From Balanoglossus misakiensis (taxonomy: Eukaryota > Hemichordata), in NCBI GenBank assembly GCA_040954595.2, contig CM082581.2, positions 8,866,001 through 8,930,000 on the forward strand: a stretch of DNA of 64,000 nt. Direction: 5' to 3'. This document shows, in pieces, positions 22,980-34,400 of this stretch (position 1 is its first letter; each line of letters begins with the position of its first letter). The position numbers and the translations under genes are program-made. A model generated the notes under the pieces. It ran no database searches. It was not told where the DNA came from and saw nothing but the letters and a program-made list of their open reading frames with translations.

Positions 22980-25900
22980 TGAGGGACAAATGTACCAGTA
23001 TATATTTTCGCAGCTATCGAGTATTCATACCATATGGCCATATATTCCCATGAAGTTTTAATGCTGAGTTGGAGGAAACATTTGGTCTCTTACGTGGAAG
23101 AAAACAACATGTCTCATCCGACGAACAGTCACAGTTCAATAAAGAGATGCTCACAATAACCACGGTCTCACATCTCTAGTTAGATTTCAACCTAGTATGT
23201 ATTAGCCTGTATTATCAGCATTAGTTTATACATCCCACAAAGTGGAAAGCGCTGTCAACAAAGGGAAATTCTTCTCTCCGACAAACAAGTTTTTCTTCTG
23301 AGGGAGTTACTCAGATATTGATATAAATCAATGGTGGTCATTGCAAGCTCAGTTATACTGATGTTAGTCTTCTCGAAAGCTTGCTAGCAACGTACTTCTG
23401 TTAGGAACTGAATCGAAAGTTTCTTTAGTTAGTACTCCAAGTTAGTTTTAAGTAGTTTATTCAGCCAGACTGCGTTCATGGCTGTCTTATTTTCTTGTTT
23501 CATAAGTCACTGTTAGAACCGCACTGTTGTCATTAAGCATCAATTAAAATTCGTTATATAATTTTGAAGTTGCATTTCTTTTTAAATGTAGTCTGGGGCA
23601 TGTCAGCCCACATTGAGGACATACATGTAGTCAGTGGGTCTTCGAACATTTTTTTCAGTTCGCTTTAACTCACATAAATTACACAGGTAGGGGAAATCCC
23701 CCGCTGCAGCTATGTTAGCAGCTCCGATTCTGTAACAAATGTCAAGTGTTGAAAGCTAAGAATAGGACTTGAAGTGAATGTATGTAAATGAAATATGACG
23801 TTTACGGATGTGACGTCACAGATAGTTCTTATTCATTGTGCCTTGATCTTGATGAAAATGTTACCTCTGTCGATGGTGCATGGTTTGTACACATAGAGCA
23901 TAATGTATCCAATGGTAGTATATGTGAAAATAGTCAATACTCTCCTGCACAATGAATATTCACCTTGATTATTGTATCCATAGTACCAGATGTCGCAATA
24001 AAATTCAGATTTGTGCATTATTCTGCGTTTTGTCCTGTTTTTCTCTTAGTGTGAGGTTTCCACGTGAATATGAACACTCACCAACAACAGGGTAAAAGGA
24101 ACTCCAAAATTACACCCATGGTAAATCAGATGTCAACAATACTGCATTTCACACATAAATTGAGACAAGTAGCCTAAAACAACAAAAGAAATTATTGGAA
24201 AACTACTGGACTTTATTTCCGAGTTTACCACGTGACTAACATGGTGCGAGAAGGTGAGCGTGTAACCAGCCAACAAACAAACACACCACTAGCCATAGAA
24301 TCCAAAGCACACACATTTGAGATAACTTTACGTCTCTTTCTTTGTCTCGCTATTTCCATATCCCTAACTTCTTTTCCGAAATCCACAATACCCTATGCCT
24401 ATCTCTAACTCTCTTTCATTAAATTTTCTTGACTGTTTCCCAATTACTCCAATATTGACTGACCGTTTGATCCGCCACAGTCAAGGAAGATAATTGTATC
24501 CTCTCCGCAAAACTCTGCCTGTGCAATATCCGGCTCTCGTCGTAATTGCCCTCTGAGTACGAGTGTGTTTAATGAATAAAAGAAGAGATTATAAGATCGC
24601 ACTTTCAATGCCCTTTCACGGCGAGAGAGAAGGATTCCGTATTCTTGCTGTCACGTGATTTGCGGCTATTATTGGAGAAAGGCGTTGTTGTCAGTGATTG
24701 GTTCAAAGATTTTTGCTACAACTATTACTAGAACAAAATTAATATTATAATTTGATAATTTGATACAATTTTATAGCTGTGTTCAAATCTCTTCATTTTA
24801 ATTTATCACTAAAGGGAACGATGAAACTGTCAAATGACAGTCGATTGAAAAAGTCCAGTGGCAATAACAGTTTCAAACAGTCTCGAAAAACAAGTTGTTT
24901 TAATTGGATCAGGCCTGCACTACACAATATTCTTTTAGGATGAGCAACCCTATGTATATTACGCTTGAGTCATACATTGGAACCAAGTACTGGTTCTCGA
25001 GAAATGTCCGTGCTGTTCATAATAGCCACGATCTGTGCTTTATTAGCGCGAACCTCGGGTTACAAGCAAATCGATCCTCTTATAATTTGGTGATTTGCCG
25101 CGGGACTTGCTTCAGTTTACCTTGATTTGGTCACGATTGAAATTACGTGACTGTATTTTAAGACCGCGGGCTATTTTAGCGAGGCAAATTGTAAAAAAGA
25201 GAGAAATATTTTAAATATTAGTATTATTACAACGTATACTTGGACCATATGGATTTCGAAAGCATGAGTATACAAAATTAATGTTGTTGTTTATTGTTTA
25301 GCAATTTAAAGCCTGAATTCCCTTTAGCAGAGTTTTATGCCCATTGATGCATGTCCAATGGATAGGCTAAAAGAGAACTTTGCTGTTTCTAAACACGATA
25401 CACAACTTCACAAATTGTAACAATCACAGCGCCCTCATAGTCATCCTCGTGCACTAGCGCAAGCCAGCAGTTTAATTTCCCACCCCACCATTCAAAAAGC
25501 GGTCAGTCGGCGCGTATTAATACTTTATGGCACTTGGATAGTTAATATCTGTCTAATCTGTGTATGATTGGATTGCAAAACCCATTTATTAATGTTTGAA
25601 AAGAACTGTGTAAACAATTACCCAGACATGTCAATATGCCACGCCACAAAATAATGAAATGTTCAAATATAATAAAACCAAATATTTTTTTTTAATTGTG
25701 ATGTCTTCTAATTATATGATTAACATGTTGTTAGCAAGGGTTATTGGAATGTGATCTGTAGCCAATACGTAGTTTGCATAAATAGTGATGAAGATGGTGT
25801 TTTAATTCGTAAAATATTAGCAAACATGGTCGATCTCGCGATACTGAGATGATATTTCTGTGGAGCGCCTCAAGTGGTGGCGTGTGCTGTCCTCTTTGCT

Positions 25901-26258
25901 GCTGATGCACGACAACAACGTTGTCAAACTATGTGGGCGGATATGTACACGTGTGCATATATATGTAATTAGGTCTTATATGAAAAGTATTGCGTTAAAT
26001 TCACACCGGCGCACAACTGACTCTGTTTACTAGTGGAAAGTGAGCCGTCCCAAAGTCTTGATGAAGTGGAATTAGCTTCCATTACGGTTATTGAGCTGGG
26101 GTTATGCTTAGGTGTCGCAGCCTGGAGAAAATCGCTCTTCCCGAACGCCTGTAATTGAGTCATTACTATCGAACTTACTTTCAACTGCTGAAAGGTTTGG
26201 AAAGAAACGCTCGCCTCGAAGCCGGAGTCGTCCAAATTTGGATCATATCGAGCGGATG
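22980..26258. other. Intergenic region between VMAT and the amine receptor
   Basis: No coding sequence recognised. It contains a palindromic CRE (23811-23818), part of TGTGACGTCACA, and AT-rich DNA. All open frames are short and show no family resemblance. Confidence 0.6.
23811..23818. promoter_or_regulatory. Palindromic CRE TGACGTCA between VMAT and receptor
   Basis: Full CREB-type octamer inside the longer palindrome TGTGACGTCACA, 2.8 kb upstream of the receptor and 1.25 kb downstream of the VMAT stop. Confidence 0.4.
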
Positions 26259-26292
26259 TGACGTTGTAAATGACGTAGATCGTGGTATAAAA
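26259..26292 (+). promoter_or_regulatory. Candidate receptor promoter: two CRE half-sites and TATA box
   Basis: TGACGTT (26259) and TGACGTA (26271) are spaced 12 bases apart, about one helical turn, and are followed by TATAAAA (26286-26292). A start near 26315-26320 would give a leader of about 325 bases before the receptor ATG. This arrangement suggests CREB/AP-1-type control, which is inferred. Confidence 0.5.
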
Positions 26293-26641
26293 CTCATCTT
26301 CACGCCATACTTTATTACAAGAGGCAGTGTGATAGGGGAATCGGAGATAACTTTTTTACGCTCGGAAGTGATCAAGTTTCGGACAGCCAGGAGGATAACA
26401 AGGGTTGTAGCAGTAGTGACTGGTCGAATTTTTCGCAAAATTACGCTTTATCGCCTTATTAAGAAAATGTGATTTACAGTGGCGCGCTCGCTGAATCGAT
26501 TAACAAATCAACACGGTGTTCATGCTCAACACAACCCGGAATTTGATGTGCGCATATTTGTCCGGTTCGACATGAAAACACGTCTGGGGCTGTGCGGATC
26601 ATTCCTGACCACTACACTGGGAGTGTTAGTTGTGAAATGAA

Positions 26642-28036
26642 ATGCAAGAAAGTGAAGCCATGCCAACGACGCCGGAAGGGACATTTAATTCAACGGGATG
26701 GACGACAGACGATTATCTCGTTGAATCATCCGTCGATCAGAGGCCTTTCGTCGTGGTTTTGAAAGCCACAGTGTTTACCATAATAATTCTACTTGCCATA
26801 GGAGGGAACATACTCGTCGTTTTAGCCGTGTGTCTACATCACAGACTGCGCGTGTTGACGAACTACCTTGTTGTGTCGCTGGCTTTCACGGACCTGCTGG
26901 TCGGGCTTTTCGTCATGCCGTTCAACGCAAGCATCGAGCTGACGGGCAGGTGGCTCTTCGGTCGACACTTCTGTGATGTATGGAATTCCCTGGACGTCTG
27001 TTTCAGCACGGCGTCGCTTCAACACCTCTGCTGTATCGCCGTCGACAGATACGTCGCCATAACCCAGCCTTTCGAATATCCGAACAAGATAACTCCGCGC
27101 CGAATCTTTCAAATGATCTGTTTTGTTTGGATTTCGTCATTTCTCCTGTCTTTTATCCCCATTCACATGGGATGGTACTCAACCAAAGATAATTTACTGT
27201 ACATGAAAGAACATCCCGAGGTTTGTCAGTTTGTGGTGAATAAAGTTTACGCTCTCATATCATCGAGTATTTCCTTTTGGATTCCCTGCATCATCATGAT
27301 ATTCACGTATCTCAAGATCTTCCTCGTCGCCCGACGCCAGGCCGCGCTGATCAGAGCTACTCGAGCCGCCACGCTGGAATTGAACGGTGGCGATAGTCCA
27401 GGATCGTCGCAGCGTCTGTGGAAGGAACACAAGGCTGCCAAAACTTTGGGAATAATAATGGGCGTTTTTATCGTCTGTTGGTTACCCTTCTTTCTGTGGT
27501 ACACAAGCACAATGATCTGCGGCGATGCTTGTCCTTTCCCCGAAATAGTGGGATCGATTCTATTCTGGATCGGTTACTGCAACAGCGCGCTAAATCCCAT
27601 CATTTACGCTTTCTGCAACCGGGATTTCCGGAAAGCTTTCCGCCATCTCTTAATTGACGTTTTCTGGAAAGGTGGCCGCCATATAGGGCGAGATTTTTCT
27701 ACCTACGCGGGCCGAGACAGTAATGAGGAGCACTCGCTTCGTGTTCGCTCCCGTGCCAGCTCCGCCGAGGCCATGACAAACAACTGCGTGATGACCAGTC
27801 TCCCACCGAGAAAAACCGCTCACCAGGGTAACCGACGGAAGAAAGTGCGAAGCTTTAAGAAGAGATTCATTATCGAGATGAAGCCGCGTTGCACGCCATC
27901 CAGAAGTCAATCGGAAAACGGTTTCCAAGCCCAGTACAAAAGCCTCGACAGTAACAAAGTAAATAACGGTAATTTACCTCCCGATAAAACCGAGCCTGAT
28001 GTTCAGGTCGAACGGCAGAGAACGATGACAATGTGA
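26642..28036 (+). CDS. Intronless class A biogenic-amine GPCR, octopamine beta receptor-like
   Basis: Seven-helix receptor of 464 residues in one exon. Visible hallmarks: sequon N16 at the N-terminus; GGNILV in TM1; LAFTDLLVG in TM2; amine-binding D118 (TM3, SLDVC); D135-R136-Y137; C111-C195 disulfide pair; serines 207-209 and 211 in TM5 (ISSSISFWIP), which contact catechol/phenol hydroxyls in this family; CWLPFF with W280 in TM6; NPIIY (318-322) in TM7; then RDFRKAF helix 8. The TM5-TM7 wording (SFWIPCIIMIFTYL, AAKTLGIIMGVFIVCWLPFF, ILFWIGYCNSALNP) most resembles insect and lophotrochozoan octopamine beta receptors, which signal through Gs and cAMP. Beta-adrenergic-like, TAAR or 5-HT4-like receptors are alternatives. 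The long basic tail has several Ser/Arg-rich phosphorylation candidates. The upstream ATG is used; a second Met at residue 7 is possible. Confidence 0.92.
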   Translation: MQESEAMPTTPEGTFNSTGWTTDDYLVESSVDQRPFVVVLKATVFTIIILLAIGGNILVVLAVCLHHRLRVLTNYLVVSLAFTDLLVGLFVMPFNASIELTGRWLFGRHFCDVWNSLDVCFSTASLQHLCCIAVDRYVAITQPFEYPNKITPRRIFQMICFVWISSFLLSFIPIHMGWYSTKDNLLYMKEHPEVCQFVVNKVYALISSSISFWIPCIIMIFTYLKIFLVARRQAALIRATRAATLELNGGDSPGSSQRLWKEHKAAKTLGIIMGVFIVCWLPFFLWYTSTMICGDACPFPEIVGSILFWIGYCNSALNPIIYAFCNRDFRKAFRHLLIDVFWKGGRHIGRDFSTYAGRDSNEEHSLRVRSRASSAEAMTNNCVMTSLPPRKTAHQGNRRKKVRSFKKRFIIEMKPRCTPSRSQSENGFQAQYKSLDSNKVNNGNLPPDKTEPDVQVERQRTMTM

Positions 28037-28347
28037 ACATAAAATAACACGATATTACACTTTATTTTTAAGTATTTCTTTGTAAATGAATTTGAAAATA
28101 CTCTAAACATAATATCAATTTATATAGAGCATATTTTTCTGAAACTAGCGATACCTATACTAACACGTCGATCGCGTTTAATTTTCTATACTAGTAACTT
28201 TGTTCCGTATGGTGGGATTTGTACAAACATGGCTCATTTTTGTTTTCATATCAGCTATTTTAAAGCGTGTCATATGAATATAAGCGATGTGGATGGTTCC
28301 AATTTTTCATACAATGTGGAGTCTATCTGTCGAGCGTCGTGTATTTC

Positions 28348-28353
28348 AATAAA
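28348..28353 (+). terminator. Candidate receptor poly(A) signal AATAAA
   Basis: First AATAAA downstream of the receptor stop (about 310 bases), followed by a GT-rich stretch around 28390-28410 that would serve as the downstream element. Confidence 0.5.
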
Positions 28354-28414
28354 AATACATGATAAAATGTTATATCTTGCAGTAAGTGACACTGACGTCA
28401 AAGTGTGTGATTGA

Positions 28415-31400
28415 TTCCTAGCAGGCAGAAAACACAAAATCATACTCTGCTCGCCTCCGCACAGAAATCTGTTTGCGGAGTATAATCGAGATGTAATGAT
28501 AATCGTAGTCATGAAGCGCTCCTTTAAACGTATTCATGTAATGACCTATTTGCTAGACAGATTGTCGAGATCATAAACCCGGAGCACTACAAGTTGTCAT
28601 TTGTATTCGTCACCTGATTCATGATGTCCACATACATGGAAAAGGACAAAAAAAGGATCTTTTGCACATGCCTTGATTACCCTCGCCGAACAATATCTTT
28701 TCAGCAACGCGAGATACATCAATTGTCTTGTATATGCTTTCTTCGTGGTTTAACTTTAAGTCCCCTGTTTGTGGTGTGAAGCGTGAAATAAGCAGAATGT
28801 ACACAAACTCGCGTTTGAAATGAACACTGATTTCAATGGTCTGGTCCTAACGACATTTCAAGTGACAACAATCACGACCTCTTGGGAATTGTAAAGCCCA
28901 GGAGCTCTTTGTTTGTAATAATACAATTTCGCTTACCTACGCGTTAAGGCGTCGTATTGAGCTGTTCATTGACCAAAGATCACACATAAAACATATTGTT
29001 TACGATGCTTATTTTTGTGGTTAGAACTAATATAATTCTGTACGTGGTAAAATTATCGTGAAAATTCCATATGGAGAGGTCGTTCATTGAATTCTTTGGT
29101 CACACAATGTGTATTGTAGGGGAGCACAATACTCACACAGAACAATTATCTCAGATTTACACTAACACCAGGTCCGATAACATTATACTCTCAGCCCCAC
29201 CTTAAATTAGCACGGCAGACTGAGGTCGAAGATTAATTGATAGTATGACCTGTCTTCAATACCTGCCTGTCAAACTGACGTTTACCACGCATGAATGAAC
29301 GTGTAAATCCTTACTATTATACTATGTCACTGTTTTCGTAAACAATATCAGGTGACCCATTTTGATCTAGTTGGACACACAGCGAAATAAAAACTAGCTA
29401 CTCAATTTATCAGTGGACTCTAAAGGCGAAGGCCAAAAATCGATAGTCAATAATGTCAAAGTTTGTTTATCCGATTCTCAAATTAGTGCCCAAGGAACAA
29501 CAAAGCCATGAAAAAAGTTGTTCAGGCGGTTTTAACTCTCGAGCGATTCTCTCCTGTTAAGCACATCGTCACTAGTATCGAGTATGACATCATGTTACAG
29601 GTTAACGTCAGATCAGAAGTGGCAGAGGAAGGCTGGATATAGACATATAACAGCAAAGGAAACGCGTTCATATGTTGTTAGTGGTGTTAAAATATTTTAT
29701 GAGACTGTAACCTCGTTCGCAGGGGGGGAGTATTTGTTGCTCTATATAATACGGTAAAATACGGGGTTAAGACGCCGAGTTACGTATATACTCGCGTCTG
29801 AGAAATCTTGAGAGCGACGTACAAGCAAAAACGAGTTGTCAGGAGACCGTAGTACACATCGTTTGTCCCAACTCCGTGCGGGATTGGAGTTATCCAGAAT
29901 GTAAATAATTCGATCCCACATTTCAACGTGTTGAGGACATTATTTCAATAAAAGACTAGCAAGAGGGTAAATGATATCACAGCCTATTTACACACAAACG
30001 AAGATGGAAATCAATCGGCGCTCTCATCGAGGTACAATAGTCAATAGTAATCAGTAGTAATTGTATCTAAGAATAAGTTAAATTGCAAGTCTATCCATTG
30101 AACGTTATTCCGAGAAAAGGATTGATTAATTGAAAGAAGGAATTGTAAATGTGAAAATGATAAAAATATTTACCAGATATCTGTAATCATATAGCCGTAC
30201 ATTTATTATACGCTTTTGAAATACCTGTGTGTTTCTTGAATTCATTTTGAATATTATATGCGTTAAGGTGCCTAAACTACTGCTGATCCTAAGGTCATTA
30301 GGTCAAGGAAAATCTCTCGCTCCAATCGGATTCGAACAAGCGCAATGTTGCCATGGCGATTACTGTTGTAAAAGGCGCTCTGTCAAAGTAGTTCTACATC
30401 CCCACTCTCTCAGTTGCATTCACAAACAGTACTTTCAGTTCAAAGTCTGGCACCGAATGTTCGTTCATCTCCAAAATAATCTCATAATAGAAATTCTGCC
30501 AAGAGGTTGATGGTTATCAATTGTGTTCGACAAACGACGGGGCTGGACTAAACCCAGAGATTGCTCAGGCATTTCCAGTTTTTTTGCTATTATGCAGTTA
30601 TTTCGAAACGGCCAGTCAAATCAAGCCACTTTTACTGCACACCCTTTCTTTCTCGAGATGAGCCTTGCATAACGGTACAACGTATACAATCTGAATCTGA
30701 TTCTGTCAGGCTTCACAGCCAACGTGTTAGTCTCTCCTTGACCAAAGGCTTCAAATTCAGAAGCTGGTGAATTTCTGGGTGGGTCGGGGGTGATCGGATG
30801 ATATTGCCTATAATGCGGCATAATGACAGGCTGAAAGCTTTGGGAAAACTGAATTGTTAAAAGTGCTTATGCACACATCCAAACGACCGATTTGGGTCCA
30901 ATTTCTTCGCAAGAGTTTCAAGGTTGAAGTACATCACCGGATCGATTCCATTTGACTCTTATTAAATTATCATTATCACAAAAGTAATTAAGTAATATCC
31001 TGTATTTAAAAGAATAATTTCAACATTATTAGAGGACAACCGATGGCGAATAAAATTTAGAATCGAGGGGCAAGGCTTTTTAGCAGTGCCATTGAATGAA
31101 TGATATTTCAGGTGTATCGAGGCATAAAGAGTTTAGGTCGTCCCGGCTACAGATTACCAGAACCGGCTAGCGTGACTGGTTGCCTCGCAGTATTAAAGAA
31201 ACCATGAAATCGCACAAAATCATTGCTTGTTTGAAGTCTATTTCATACATATTCCAGCAGGTGCTTGGCCCTTTACTTTGATTCACGACGCCACTTCGAA
31301 ATTCGCACATTAAAAAACAGTAACTTCCGTCAAATATACAGCCATTTCTCGTAAAAATATATTTTCATTTCCCCATTAAACGTCATGCCATGGCCATTTG

Positions 31401-34400
31401 GGTCCTAGAATTGATTTCAGAGCGATCGTTTAGTAGATGAAAAGAGATTTTCTGCTGGAGAGAGCAAGTTTCAGGGACATTTGATTTGTACTGCTTATTC
31501 TCTTGAGAAATCTGCTATCTGCTGAATATAATCCCATTGCACATGCATGGAAATGTGAACATTGCATTGCCACACTGCCACTAGCCAAATGGTGACGCAA
31601 GTATGGTTGTATAAAAGCAACACGTGTAGGTGTCTAAGGTTTATACTCACACACAAGTATATGAACGCAAAGCTAATTTGAAAATATCGACCTGCTGTTA
31701 TTGCACATTGTAAGAAAGAGGAAACATTGTCCAACACTTGTGTGTATCGATATTCACTCACAGATTAACAAAGTACTGTTTTTCAAATATTGCTCAGCTA
31801 TTATGGGATATTGATATTTAAGGAAGGTAAAACATGGGACCAAGTTTTATTTTTGCCACGCATGCACTAAGACAGTAACAGAAACATTTACAGATCCACA
31901 CGACACCGTTGATAGAGGAAGCGATGCAAGGCTGTATCTACAAGCAATTACGTTGTCCAACGACAGAATTCCACCGAACTGCCGACGCCTCATTATACAC
32001 CAGTTAAACAGAGATATGCTATAGCTTTCGATGGTGTGATTTACAGACAAAGACATAATTATGCGATCGACTTTAGTTTGGTGACGCAATCCAAAATGGC
32101 TGACCAGCGACCATTTCTACCCGGGACAAAAATCTGTGGATAATAGATTTGATATTGTGCCTGAACAGATACAATCTAAAGTTAGAATTGTGAAATTGAT
32201 ATCGAGAACTCTAACCATATTGCAGTGCCATGTATCCTCCAGCTATTTTTGTGGTTAAATTAGTTTCGGTTTAAGTAGTAATGTTCTAGGTTTACTGTCG
32301 TAAACAACATGTTTTCATTTGAACCAAACTTGAGACGCCTATGTCGAAACTAATCTGTAAAAGTCGCACCACCTGTTGCTTGGAATAAGAAATGGTCCAG
32401 ATTTTGCGTAAGTATTTGTAATGGTAATAGTAGTTCTAAAATTCCACCTTTCATATGAAAAAAAATCTGATGTAAAAACTAATCAATTGGGCGTTAAATG
32501 TATTGAAGGAATTTTGTTCCGCGTAATGGCAATTTTACTGAGATAGGCTAATGATCTGGACCATTGAAATATATTTATATTTCATCGAATTTCCGGTCAA
32601 AGTGTTCCAATAGTTTCGCACATAGAAATTGCTCTAAAACTCCATGGCAACGGAAAGAATTTCATGCTCAATTTCACCGATGGAAAATAGAGTTTGCTAC
32701 TGTAATTTTGACTCAAAAGTAGTTTTACTTTGTTTTGCCAAGCAATTAATCGAATTTGAAAGCAGCATTTACAAAATTTCTATGGTAATTAATGCAAAAG
32801 AGAAATATGCCGACCTGACGGGAAATGATTACCCACATTTATTTCTGTTTTAACACTATCAGAACTTACTCACTTAGCCGTGAAAACAAAAGAGTACATA
32901 TTTGCCGAAGCTCCTCAAACTAAAGACTGTGGACAAAATAATGGACGCCATTAGAAGGCTCAGCTGCTATAGTCTAGTATCGCTGTTCATTTTTTTCTAT
33001 GACTCATACGCTTTCAATGGATTTCATAATAATATTCATACTTAGTAATTTTTCTGAAATTTATTGACATTTTACTTCTTTACATTTGGGGATATATTCG
33101 AGGGGGTTTACAATAACTGAATTAAAACGTAGATAATCATGGAAAGATGCCTTTTCTGTTACTTCTGCTGATAATGAATGACTGCTTTCCGCACTTTCTT
33201 TTCATTGCTGGGAGGCTACAGCTGTAATATAATGGGATTTGTATTTTGATTGGCGATTTCAGGTTCTCGTTCACATGGCGCTGTGGCATTAATTCCGTCA
33301 GCTTTTTTTTCGTCGTCGGTAGAGAATCGCCAGTCAGGGGTGCTATTTTAAGCGGTCTGTTTGCGCACCCACTGAATACATGAAGTAAAAATCTCACCAA
33401 ATTTAGCTCTACTCGGAGTTTTTAATTTCCTGAGAGAAGTACTTAGCTGAGCTCCGGTCGCCAGTGTTGGCTATTGAATCGCTGCCAATTTATATATCGT
33501 GTATTATGACGGTCAGTGAAGGGGAGAGCCGGTAAAGTGACTTCAGGCACTCTGTAGATTTGCATCACTGACATGGATGCGTAGTGACGGGCATTAGGAA
33601 AAACGCCAAATATCGGCAAGTATCAGTCATATTCCATAGTTTCAGTCGTCATAGTGACACAGCCGAATGGACACGGAAACTCGTTAGCCAGTGTAAAATG
33701 GCGGCTAGTAGGAAAAATGCAAAGAAGATGTTTAGTGCCAAGTGTTACGCGATGAAATGTGATTTGACCGAAATTGCGCTTAAATTTGAAAGGGAAAGAA
33801 AAATCATCAAAACAGGAAGTAGCTTACACAGTGTAGAGCCAATAGTATTCTACTGCGTGATAAAAATACGAAAAGTACGCTTGCGTCATCACAGCACGTC
33901 TATTGCACTTTTCTAATAACCGATTCTTCAAAAGAATGTGGAAACGGGGAATGCGTTTACGTGTCCTCATTTTGAAAATCCGTATTTGTCAGTCGTCTTC
34001 CATTGACGGATTGTCCCAAATAGATTTCGCAGTGAAATAACCTTCTTAGTAATAGTCTTGGTTTGAAATTCGTCAGCGCGGCTCATAATTTTGACGTATT
34101 TGATCATGCCGTGGTCGATCACGTGGATTGCTTTCCCGGCAATTTCCCTTCATTGTAGAACAGAATTTCTAAATAACGGCATGTGCAATGAGCGTTCTTG
34201 ATAAAAAAAAAAATCTTGGCTGATAAGACTTGCATTTTATCTTGGAATAACTAATCTGATAAGTCTGTATATATAAGTTACTTGTCTTTCATCAGCACGG
34301 CTTAAGGGCCGTGGGAGTTGCTTTGATCATATGCTGTACTGTGGGGTTTAACCCAAATGTCGAAACCCCAAAGAGAAAAACCTATGAATATTTGAACAAC

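Noticed and set aside
26834-27928. Opposite-strand and out-of-frame open frames within the receptor
   Set aside because: They are shadows of the real 464-codon frame, caused by its higher GC content.
30300-30345. TTCGAATCC box on the minus strand, possible tRNA T-arm
   Set aside because: The flanking bases do not form a T-stem and no acceptor or anticodon arms could be built.
33584-33916. 110-codon plus-strand open frame
   Set aside because: No motif, no splice context, and a length expected by chance in a window this size.
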